Below are positions 25,388-32,497 of a DNA stretch of 64,000 bases, piece by piece. The translations under genes were made by a program, and so were the position numbers. Where the stretch lies: assembly GCA_965204155.1 (NCBI GenBank), contig OZ241971.1, positions 3,410,001 to 3,474,000 on the forward strand. The letters run 5' to 3'. Numbering within the stretch: position 1 is the first letter of the stretch; the number at the start of each line of letters is the position of its first letter. The stretch comes from UBA6522 sp965204155 (GTDB taxonomy: Bacteria; Pseudomonadota; Gammaproteobacteria; Steroidobacterales; Rariloculaceae). The notes beneath the pieces are model-generated. The model was not told the DNA's origin. It ran no database searches and saw only the letters and a program-made list of their open reading frames with translations.

Positions 25388-25927
25388 TCAGACAAATCCG
25401 CGCTCGGCGAGGCTGACGAAGGAGCCGTCGGTGACGACGATGTGGTCGAGGAGCCGCACGTCGATCAGCTCCAGCGCCCGGCCGACCCTGTCGGTGATGT
25501 GACGGTCGGCCTCGCTGGGCTCGGCGATGCCGGACGGGTGGTTGCGGTAGAGAATGGCGGCTGCGGCGTTGTGGTTCAGGGTTTCCCGGACGACGGCCTG
25601 GGGGCGGACGGACGGCCTGTCGACGGCGCCCTGGAAGAGTTCGACGACCCGGATCAGTCGATGGCGGTTATCGAGGAGGACAATCCCGAATACCTCGTCG
25701 CGGCGGCCGGCGAGTTTCACGCGCAGAAACCGCTGGATGTCCTCCGGCGCGGCGAAGGCGCGGTTCGGCCGGCAGCGGCTTCTCAGCACATTCAGGGCGA
25801 GGGCGATGACGGAGGATTTTTCGCTCTTCGACAGGCAGGCGGGCGTGAGCCGGGCGAAGCGGTTCTCGTCGGCGGTTGCGGCGGGTGTTCGCACCTCGGT
25901 TTCGGCGTCGGCATTCGATGCGGGCAT
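25388..25927 (-). CDS. radC: RadC-like JAB-domain protein, copy with altered metal site
   Basis: A tandem paralogue of the gene downstream: 179 residues, about two-thirds identical across the JAB domain by eye (DEVFGIVLLDNRHRLIRVVELF vs NEVFGVIYLDTRHRLIRMTELF in part). The key difference is in the JAMM box: the first zinc-ligand His is replaced by Arg, reading YRNHPSG instead of YHNHPSG (codon CGC instead of CAT). The other ligands remain. The active site may therefore be dead or re-purposed. Both copies carry DNA-level divergence, so the duplication is not recent. The ATG at 25927 is used. Gene context is the same minus-strand backbone. Confidence 0.88.
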   Translation of the reverse strand: MPASNADAETEVRTPAATADENRFARLTPACLSKSEKSSVIALALNVLRSRCRPNRAFAAPEDIQRFLRVKLAGRRDEVFGIVLLDNRHRLIRVVELFQGAVDRPSVRPQAVVRETLNHNAAAAILYRNHPSGIAEPSEADRHITDRVGRALELIDVRLLDHIVVTDGSFVSLAERGFV

Positions 25928-26100
25928 GATCGACAGGCTCCTCGACAGGTGATGGGAAGATGGAAGCGATACGAAGTGCTGCGTCCCGGACGTCGGCCGG
26001 CGCGGTATTCCGGGCGCCGGCCCCCGGAATCCGCCCGGCCGGGGGATGCCTCCCCCCTCGGCGGAGCCGGACGCGGTAGCCGAATCCGTGGCGGGAACGG

Positions 26101-26745
26101 TCAGCCGAATCGAACGCCGGTCTCGGTGAACGAGAAGCCGTTGGCGGCAATGGCTTCGTCTACGGCGTCGTCGGAAGTCAGGTAGTCGTACTCGCGCTCA
26201 AGTTGTCGGTAGAACCAGCGGGCGAGGTTGCGCATGGCCTCGACAACAGCGTTCTCTGCGTCGTGCGTCATGGTCTGCGTTGCGGGGCCGTCGCGTTCGA
26301 CCTCGATCCTCATGCTGTATTCGTGGCAGGAGGACCCGAGCTGGCGGATGACGGCGGCGAGCTGGTAGAAGTTGCGCCATTGAACGTGCTGAAGATCGTC
26401 GGCGATGCCGTGCAGTGTCGGGTCCTTCGGAGCGTGGCTGCGAACTGCTCGGGCCGCGTTCGGGGCGTAGTGGTACGCACCTTCGAAGCTGGCGCCGTCA
26501 CCCTGGTTGGCGAACCCCCGGAAATACAGATTGGGCGTCTCGCGCGTGCCGCCGCCCACGAGCCGGACGATTTGCGTGCGCAGCGTCACGCCGATCAGGC
26601 CGCAGACGGTCTCGAAATCCTCGAACACGGCGTCGTACCACTCGTGGTCGAGGCAGGTATCCCGATACCAGGTCCGGGCGCGTTCCCGGGCGGATTCGGA
26701 CAATTCCGGTAGCTCGTAGACGACGGTCTTGACGATGCGGGGCAT
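26101..26745 (-). CDS. Conserved-type backbone hypothetical protein, 214 residues
   Basis: I do not know a function for this 214-residue protein. It starts MPRIVKTVVYELPELSESARERARTWYRD and has aromatic-rich motifs EWYDAVFEDFETVCGLIGVTL, LYFRGFANQGDGASFEGAYHY and a long C-terminal helix region (NAVVEAMRNLARWFYRQLEREYDYLTSDDAVDEAI split by turns). Similar proteins are familiar from phages and plasmids, sometimes labelled as antitoxin of a stability system without proof. The ATG at 26745 is preceded by GAGGTGACCCC, a usable ribosome-binding site. It is the first gene of the minus-strand backbone block and is divergent from the SRAP gene across 282 bp, where a promoter for both probably lies. 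Confidence 0.7.
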   Translation of the reverse strand: MPRIVKTVVYELPELSESARERARTWYRDTCLDHEWYDAVFEDFETVCGLIGVTLRTQIVRLVGGGTRETPNLYFRGFANQGDGASFEGAYHYAPNAARAVRSHAPKDPTLHGIADDLQHVQWRNFYQLAAVIRQLGSSCHEYSMRIEVERDGPATQTMTHDAENAVVEAMRNLARWFYRQLEREYDYLTSDDAVDEAIAANGFSFTETGVRFG

Positions 26746-27027
26746 GGGGTCACCTCGGGTGATGGAAACGGGCGGCGCACGCAGGGGGCTGGCGGACCCG
26801 CGCACGCGCCCGCGTCCCGGCCGGGACTCGCCGGGGAGAAGGCTCGACGCCACTCCGGGCGGAGCGAGTGCGGGACGCGGTGCCGGTGGAAGCGAGCGGC
26901 GCCGTGGGGGAGTGGCGGCGGTGGCGACCGGCGCAGCGATGTCGATGCGCAGGGCGGGGAAACGGGCGAGCCGCGCTGCACGGGACCGGCTTCAATTGCG
27001 CGAAGCCGCCGGTGTTATTCTTCGACG

Positions 27028-27762
27028 ATGTGCGGCCGCTACAACATCGTCAGCGATCCCCAGGCGCTGATGGATGCGTTCGGAGTCATTGACGCGGAGA
27101 CGTCGGTGGACGTCGGCGATCGCTACAACATCGCGCCGTCGGAGCCGCCCCCGAAAGGAGAATCCACCCGAGAGAGAAGGATCACGCGGGTCCCGACGAT
27201 CCGGGTCAATGGCGACCGGCGGGTGATGCGCCCGGCCGTCTGGCCGCTCATCCCGGTCTGGGCGCGCGGCGTCGTGCCGAAGTACGCCACCGCGAACGCG
27301 CGTTGCGAAACAATGGCGAAGCTAGCCGCCTACCGCCATGCCTGGGCGTCGGACCGGCGCTGCCTGGTGCCGGCCACCTCGTTCGTCGAGTGGCAGGCGG
27401 TTGCGGGCAGCCGTCGCAAGCAACCATGGCTGGTCTATCTTGCCGACCGCCGGCCGATGGCGTTTGCAGGCTTGTGGGAGGTCTCCCATACCGAAGACGG
27501 TGAGGGTGTCGAATCGTGCACGATCGTCACTGCCCCGGCCAATGCGCTGATGGCCGAGATTCACAACACGCGCAAGCGCATGCCGGTGGTACTGGAGAGC
27601 GGGGTCGAACAGAAGGCCTGGCTGTCCGGCACGAAGGAAGAGGCCCTGGCGGTCGCCGAACCGCTGGCGGACGGGTTGCTGGATGCCCATCCGATTTCGA
27701 CAAGATTCAACAATCCGAACGCAAGCGGCCCGGAATTGTTGGAACCCGTAACGGCTCAATAG
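27028..27762 (+). CDS. SOS-response-associated peptidase (SRAP/HMCES-YedK family)
   Basis: The 244-residue enzyme forms covalent links to abasic sites in single-stranded DNA and shields them. The family residues are present: catalytic Cys2 in MCGRYN, Asn in ATANARCET near residue 90, Glu in SFVEW near residue 115 and His in IHNTRKRMPV near residue 175. The length is normal (E. coli YedK has 222). No clear ribosome-binding site precedes the ATG, but Met-Cys must be the start because Cys2 has to be exposed after Met removal. It is divergent from the backbone block. A LexA-type box lies 137 bp after its stop, which may govern the next small gene rather than this one. Confidence 0.93.
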   Translation: MCGRYNIVSDPQALMDAFGVIDAETSVDVGDRYNIAPSEPPPKGESTRERRITRVPTIRVNGDRRVMRPAVWPLIPVWARGVVPKYATANARCETMAKLAAYRHAWASDRRCLVPATSFVEWQAVAGSRRKQPWLVYLADRRPMAFAGLWEVSHTEDGEGVESCTIVTAPANALMAEIHNTRKRMPVVLESGVEQKAWLSGTKEEALAVAEPLADGLLDAHPISTRFNNPNASGPELLEPVTAQ

Positions 27763-27898
27763 ACCTCCGGCAGCTTCGCAATGAAATCCGGTCCACGGTC
27801 CCGGCCGGGTAGCGGCGTGGCACCGTGGAGCGCGCCCGGATTGATTGCGGTCTGAATTGCGAGCCAGCGGTTGCCTGTGTGCTTCACCATCGGGCATG

Positions 27899-27914
27899 CT
27901 GTATATATACACAG
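27899..27914. promoter_or_regulatory. LexA-type SOS box (CTGT-N8-ACAG)
   Basis: The 16 bases CTGTATATATACACAG match the gammaproteobacterial LexA operator pattern CTGT(N8)ACAG exactly, with the usual alternating AT core. It lies 29 bp before the likely start of a small plus-strand gene and downstream of the SRAP gene. Only a bioinformatic match; no binding is shown. Confidence 0.6.
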
Positions 27915-27942
27915 GCGTTTAACACCGGTTCGGGACCTGGAC

Positions 27943-28182
27943 GGATTGACGGAAGAACAGCGCCGGTTCCTCGGGGGCGTTGCCGCGAGGATTCCCAAAC
28001 TGTTCGAGGCGATCAAGGCAGGGAGTTCGAGTGCGCGCTTCAAACTAGGCACCAGGCGTCTGGAAGACGGCCGGCGTGTCGAGCTGGAACTGGTCGCGCG
28101 GGTGCCCAGGCGCAAGTGGCACGGTATTGCCAATTCCTGGGGGCAGATGCTGCCGCGGTCACCGGTGGACGACGAAGCGTAA
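27943..28182 (+). CDS. Small hypothetical protein after a LexA-type box
   Basis: A possible 79-residue protein starting at TTG 27943 (LTEEQRRFLGGVAARIPKLFEAIKA in outline), then a basic strand-rich part (SARFKLGTRRLEDGRRVELEL; ARVPRRKWHGIAN). The frame is open upstream to 27871, but that part would contain the SOS box, so I prefer a start after it; the ribosome-binding site is weak for either choice. I recognise no family. If real, it should be induced by DNA damage. Its GC content and codon use fit the backbone. Confidence 0.45.
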   Translation, partial: GLTEEQRRFLGGVAARIPKLFEAIKAGSSSARFKLGTRRLEDGRRVELELVARVPRRKWHGIANSWGQMLPRSPVDDEA

Positions 28183-28590
28183 ACCGGCGATCTCGGAGGG
28201 GAATGGCTCATCCAGGTTTAGGTCCGTTGAGTCGAAACGCAGCGAGCGGAGAGTGCGCTTCGGTTTGACAGTTCCGGTCTCCAGCGCGTCAGTTCAAAGG
28301 TGTGCCTATGTGCTCCGGCTCGTTCGTGTTGGTGACTCGAAGTGTGGCCTGCAGGGTTCCGTTCGAAGCAAGCCCCGCCACTGCGGATGCCAATTTACTC
28401 CGGGCTTCGGCGCACCATGTCGAAAATGGCACGCGGATTTATTTCCTTCTAAATCAATGCGTTAGGTAGAGTTGTATAGGGGTGGAGCGCTACTGATGAT
28501 GGAGATTGACCAATTTCTGTATCATATGATATATTGACTTGCTTGGTGCATTTACGCACTGTATCAATTGATATGCGAGGGGCAGACTAG
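28183..28590. other. Gap before the defence-like operon
   Basis: 408 bp without a convincing gene. The first 300 bp hold only weak open frames. The last 70 bp are AT-rich and carry a TTGACT -35-like element at 28534-28539 flanked by two 12-bp palindromes, listed separately, so this is where the promoter of the next operon should lie. Confidence 0.5.
28520..28573. promoter_or_regulatory. Paired palindromic operators flanking a promoter element
   Basis: Two perfect 12-bp palindromes, TATCATATGATA (28520-28531) and TATCAATTGATA (28562-28573), share the half-sites TATCA/TGATA and are centred 42 bp apart, about four helical turns. A TTGACT element (28534-28539) sits between them. They lie just upstream of the small toxin-like gene and are best explained as binding sites for the Xre-type regulator encoded two genes in. 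Confidence 0.7.
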
Positions 28591-28935
28591 GTGCCAGCAA
28601 TTGACCCGGAAGCGTTTAGACATGAGCTGGTCGTTCTGTGCAGACGGCGGAGGTCTAGGCGAATGGGTTTTCCGCGTCACTGGAATGCCGGCTGTATGTC
28701 AAGCACCGTAACCGGAATGAAGTTCACGGACAATGAGGCGTGGCATTTTATAGCTGATCGAATCGAGGAGGGTCATGAAATCGAAGTCATCGATATGGAC
28801 GATAAACCCGGAACCTACGGTTTCGTACTACATGTTGATGTGGAGGGCCAAGATCGGCAGCTCTACATCAAGATTCAGTTGGGATCGGGGGTCGTGACTG
28901 GCCGGAGTTTCCACTGGTCGACGATCGATCGCTAG
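28591..28935 (+). CDS. Small toxin-like protein (partner of zinc-finger/Xre regulator)
   Basis: I do not recognise a named family. The 114-residue protein starts at GTG 28591 (GAGGGG 10 bases before) or, shorter, at ATG 28720 (MKFTDNEAWHFIADRIEEG). The C-terminal 70 residues look like a small beta-rich domain: EIEVIDMDDKPGTYGFVLHV, then LYIKIQLGSGVV and GRSFHWS. The size, the order (small protein first, zinc-finger/HTH protein second) and the operator palindromes are those of MqsRA/YgiT-type toxin-antitoxin pairs, so I suggest a toxin. It is 36 bp upstream of the regulator gene and is the first gene of a five-gene plus-strand run. Confidence 0.65.
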   Translation: MPAIDPEAFRHELVVLCRRRRSRRMGFPRHWNAGCMSSTVTGMKFTDNEAWHFIADRIEEGHEIEVIDMDDKPGTYGFVLHVDVEGQDRQLYIKIQLGSGVVTGRSFHWSTIDR

Positions 28936-28971
28936 CCATAAATTGCTATAACCACAGTGAGGTAACAAATA

Positions 28972-29538
28972 GTGAACTACCAGGCGCTTGACGATGGCAT
29001 GAAGTGTGCGGCGTGCGGGAGCAAAAATCTGAGCCGTCGAACGGAGATCGACGAGTTCGAATACGGAGCGGATGAGGACAGCGCAGTCCTCAGCGTTGAC
29101 GTCGTCGTGTTTAGTTGTGGAGATTGTGGATTTGAGTTTACAGGTCCGAGCGCAGAGGCTGCGCGCCATGATGCCATGTGCCGACACCTGGGAATAATGA
29201 CCCCTGCGGAGGTCAAGGATGTGCGCGTGCGCTATGGACTGTCGCGCCAGGCGTTCGCTTCGATTACACGACTGGGCGAGGCATCGATTGCTCGATGGGA
29301 GGCGGGCTCGCATTTTCCGAATCGAGCGTATGACAGTTTCCTATTCCTGCTTTGCTACGAGGACAATTTTCGCCGGCTACAAGACAGGGGTAGAGATGCC
29401 ACTGCCCGGAAGAACGATTCCGCAACTGCCGCGAAGCCCAAGTTCCACCTTAGGCTGGTAGAGAGAACGGCCAGATTGCGCCGTGAGCAAGTAGCGTTCG
29501 AGCTTCAACCCGGCGTGTTGACGGCAAGTTTTGGTTAG
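28972..29538 (+). CDS. Zinc-finger plus Xre HTH regulator (MqsA/YgiT-like antitoxin)
   Basis: The 188-residue protein has an N-terminal zinc finger with two CxxC pairs (CAACGSKN near residue 12 and CGDCGFEF near residue 50), followed by an Xre-type helix-turn-helix (VRVRYGLSRQAFASITRLGEASIARWEAG, residues about 85-113) and a short helical tail. This is the arrangement of MqsA and other YgiT-type antitoxins, which neutralise a small toxin and repress their own promoter. The start is a GTG with GAGGT 9 bases upstream. Only 15 bp separate its stop from the KGGVGR ATPase gene, so it is likely to regulate the whole operon, probably by binding the TATCA/TGATA palindromes. That last link is inference. 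Confidence 0.8.
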   Translation: MNYQALDDGMKCAACGSKNLSRRTEIDEFEYGADEDSAVLSVDVVVFSCGDCGFEFTGPSAEAARHDAMCRHLGIMTPAEVKDVRVRYGLSRQAFASITRLGEASIARWEAGSHFPNRAYDSFLFLLCYEDNFRRLQDRGRDATARKNDSATAAKPKFHLRLVERTARLRREQVAFELQPGVLTASFG

Positions 29539-29553
29539 TGGATCCCTCAATCG

Positions 29554-31374
29554 ATGTATACGACAACTTTCTACAGCTTCAAGGGTGGCGTTGGGCGAAC
29601 GATGGCGCTGGTAAATTGCGCTTTCGAGCTTGCCAAACGAGGTCGACGTGTATTGATGGTGGACTTTGATCTGGAGGCGCCGGGCATTGAGGCGTTTCTG
29701 GACACGTACAGTGTGCGCAGATCGAAAGGAATGGTCGACTTTATTGTTGATTATCGGACAACTCGAGAGTCACCAGATGTGAGCGATTATGTATATGAAA
29801 CAGGCCCCGCAGGTGCGAAGCTGTGGGTGATGCCAGCAGGACGCAGAGACGACCTGTATGCAAATCGACTAAGTCGTATCGACTGGGGGCAGTTATACGG
29901 TGAGGAAGACGGTTACCTGTTGTTCGAGGATCTCAAGGCTCAGTGGGAGAGCTATGTGGGACCGGACTATGTGTTTATTGATTCTCGAACGGGTCATACG
30001 GATGTTTCAGGGATTTGCACACGTCAATTGCCCGATTCAGTGGCTTTATTGTTCCGATTGGATCAGCAAAATCTGGAAGGGTTAAAACCGATCGTATCCG
30101 CCGTACGTAGAGAGGCGAATGGACTTCGGCGAAAGGATGTTCAGTTGCATTTTTTCCCATCTAACGTGCCGGACATGGACGATGAAGATCGTGTTTTGAA
30201 GAAGCAGCTGAGATTGTTTAGAGATGCTCTGGATCCCGGTTCCATGAGTACAATGATAAGGCACTACGACGATATGGCGATGTTGGAACACACCGTCTTT
30301 ACGATTAAGCGGGAGAACTCTCGTTTGGCAAAGGAGTACCGGGGCCTCGTAAAGGAGATTGTTCGTCTAAATCCTGAAGATCTGGATGGCGCGAAGGACT
30401 TTCTGTTGACGCAGCTAAGTCCGCATCGGGTCGGTCGTGGTATTCGGTCCGGGGACGATGATCGAGTCGAAGCGATTGCGGATAAGCACAGGCACGATCC
30501 GGCAATTCTGAACTTGTTGGCACGGATACGAGAGCGTGAGGGTCGTTATAGGGACGCAATCGATTATCTTTCCGATGCGATCGCGGGGGGGCCGAGCGAC
30601 ATCGACTCCTATTGTCGGCGCGCCGAACTGTATGCCGTGGTGGGTGAGGATGAGGGAGTTCAGAGAGATCTGAAGGCTGCGCTTGGAAGCAAGGCGGAAG
30701 GATTCTACGAAGTGTCAAGACTTGTTTCTTTGATTGGAGAATTGGCTCCAGATCTGATTAGCGAATTGCCTGGGACAGTCGCGCTTGAGTCGCTGTCAAT
30801 GGAATCGCAGGTTGGCGTTGCAAATCTAATCGCTATGGAAGGGGAAGCAAATCAAGTGGTTAACGCTATTCTGAGATGCGTCTTGAGGTCAAAGGAGACG
30901 AATGAAAAAACGTTGAGCAGGGCTCAAAACGCCCTGACGATTTCGCTCATAGGGGGTGGTGCATTTGATGACGCAATGGAGTTACTTTCTGAGTCGGACG
31001 GTGTTGAAGCTGCGTTTAACTTTGGTATCGCCGTGTGGGGCGCTACCGGCGAAATATCGAAGGAGCATTTTTTACAAGTGAGAGAGATTAACGCTGAACA
31101 GCGCGTGAGTGATCGAGACTCCAACTACTTCTTTTGTTTGGCCCTTTCAGAATGGATCCTGGGAGACAACAAAGCGGCGAAGGAAAATCTGAGCACGTCG
31201 CGTGACGGCCTGCGCAGACGGTCAAGGTACGTCAGTCCGTGGCGCTACCAGTATGTTGATTCTGATGATTTCCAGAGAGACCTGGATGAAGCGGAGAGAA
31301 TGATCGCTGGAGAGCGGGTTTTCCCTCCAGTCTTGCGGATTTCGGCGGGGCACTTGGATTCGAACAATGCTTGA
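29554..31374 (+). CDS. KGGVGR ParA-like ATPase with helical repeats
   Basis: The 606-residue protein begins with a SIMIBI-class ATPase: deviant Walker A FKGGVGRTMALVN at residues 9-21, VDFDLEAPGIEAFL near residue 38, and FIDSRTGHTDVSG near residue 140 (Walker B). The LEAPG string after the second strand and the GVGR rather than GVGK loop are typical of a ParA-like subgroup found in biological-conflict loci. From about residue 300 the protein turns into helical, TPR-like repeats (DPAILNLLARIREREGRYRDAIDYLSDAI and similar). It is followed with an 8-bp overlap by the NurA-like gene. I infer an ATP-driven sensor or switch for the nuclease pair; direct function is unknown. No N-terminal ribosome-binding site is obvious, so it may rely on coupling to the upstream gene. 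Confidence 0.85.
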   Translation: MYTTTFYSFKGGVGRTMALVNCAFELAKRGRRVLMVDFDLEAPGIEAFLDTYSVRRSKGMVDFIVDYRTTRESPDVSDYVYETGPAGAKLWVMPAGRRDDLYANRLSRIDWGQLYGEEDGYLLFEDLKAQWESYVGPDYVFIDSRTGHTDVSGICTRQLPDSVALLFRLDQQNLEGLKPIVSAVRREANGLRRKDVQLHFFPSNVPDMDDEDRVLKKQLRLFRDALDPGSMSTMIRHYDDMAMLEHTVFTIKRENSRLAKEYRGLVKEIVRLNPEDLDGAKDFLLTQLSPHRVGRGIRSGDDDRVEAIADKHRHDPAILNLLARIREREGRYRDAIDYLSDAIAGGPSDIDSYCRRAELYAVVGEDEGVQRDLKAALGSKAEGFYEVSRLVSLIGELAPDLISELPGTVALESLSMESQVGVANLIAMEGEANQVVNAILRCVLRSKETNEKTLSRAQNALTISLIGGGAFDDAMELLSESDGVEAAFNFGIAVWGATGEISKEHFLQVREINAEQRVSDRDSNYFFCLALSEWILGDNKAAKENLSTSRDGLRRRSRYVSPWRYQYVDSDDFQRDLDEAERMIAGERVFPPVLRISAGHLDSNNA

Positions 31375-32485
31375 GTCCGATGCTCAGTTGAGTGCAGCGG
31401 TCAGGAGCGCGGTTCTGGCGGACCAGGATGTTCTGAAATCGCTCAAGAAAGCTGTGCGTCCTCTCAAGCATACGACCAAGCGGATCCAACCGCGTAGAAG
31501 CGCGGCTGTATCGATCGTGGCAACTGACGGAGGTCATGATGGAGTGGCGTTTGATCCATTCGTAGTGGACGTCATTCGAGTCGTGGATTCCGGGGACAAG
31601 CAATACTGTATCGAGGCTGTGACGCCGGGTATGCTGGTGGATGAAATCGACTCAAGGCATTTTGATGCACGTGGCAAAGCCGTGAGTCCCTTGGGACGGA
31701 TGATGACGGCACTTGAGGTGAAGAGCGTTGGCGATTTATCGACGTCGATTCGAAAGAAACCGGAAGATCGAACGGGACTCTGGATAACGATCTATCGCGA
31801 ACTGATCGAATGGGCGGTGCTGTTGGATCTGGTACGCGGAGATTATCGCTTTATGACAGACACTGTAATTGTGTTTGACGGACTATTGCGGACAAAAAAG
31901 TTTGCCCAGGGGCTATTCGGAAAGTATCAGCAGTTGCTATCTGACGCTATTCGCGCACAATATGAAGCGCGTAGGCGCCGGATTTATGTTGTTGGGATCG
32001 CGAAACGAAACAAGTTTCTACAGCAGTATCGACTTGCCATGGCATTAACGGGCGTTATGCGAAATACGTATCCATGCTACACGCCTATTCCGGATGATCT
32101 GCAAAAGTCGGTTTATAAATGGGCCGAGATCGTGACCGGGGGAGGGGAAGGAGAGAGTTACAACGCTGGGAAACTGTTCTTGGTCAAATTCGGCTCTCAC
32201 ATCCACGATCCTGTGTGGGCTGTCGACATACTCAAGTGGCAAAGCCACGACGCTGGGCTGATTCTGGGGCATTTACTTTTCGATGCACAAGAAGGCTTCC
32301 CTGTTCCTTATTACCCACTGAGCCTTCAACAGGCGCACGAGAAGGCCGCATTGGCAGGTCTTGACTTCGATATTCTTCAGGAAGAAGTGAGTAGCGCGAT
32401 TGAGGAGTGTGTCGGGGAAGACTCAAGACGAATGCTTGATGAATTGGCGTTACAACCCACGGAACCGGAGGCGGCGCGGTACTAG
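31367..32485 (+). CDS. NurA-like nuclease-domain protein
   Basis: The 372-residue protein has the motif order of NurA nucleases: VATDGGHDG near residue 52 (metal Asp), IVFDGLLRTKKF near residue 166 (second metal Asp) and IYVVGIAKRNKF near residue 205 (Lys/Arg signature), then a C-terminal HDAGLILGHLLFDAQEG. Classic NurA is a 5'-to-3' DNA-end-resecting nuclease that works with the HerA hexamer, and the next gene here is HerA-like, 12 bp away from the stop. The N-terminal 45 residues are helical and basic. The gene overlaps the KGGVGR gene by 8 bp. I judge the family by motif order; identity to archaeal NurA is low. Confidence 0.75.
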   Translation: MLESDAQLSAAVRSAVLADQDVLKSLKKAVRPLKHTTKRIQPRRSAAVSIVATDGGHDGVAFDPFVVDVIRVVDSGDKQYCIEAVTPGMLVDEIDSRHFDARGKAVSPLGRMMTALEVKSVGDLSTSIRKKPEDRTGLWITIYRELIEWAVLLDLVRGDYRFMTDTVIVFDGLLRTKKFAQGLFGKYQQLLSDAIRAQYEARRRRIYVVGIAKRNKFLQQYRLAMALTGVMRNTYPCYTPIPDDLQKSVYKWAEIVTGGGEGESYNAGKLFLVKFGSHIHDPVWAVDILKWQSHDAGLILGHLLFDAQEGFPVPYYPLSLQQAHEKAALAGLDFDILQEEVSSAIEECVGEDSRRMLDELALQPTEPEAARY

Positions 32486-32497
32486 GCGGATTTGAGT

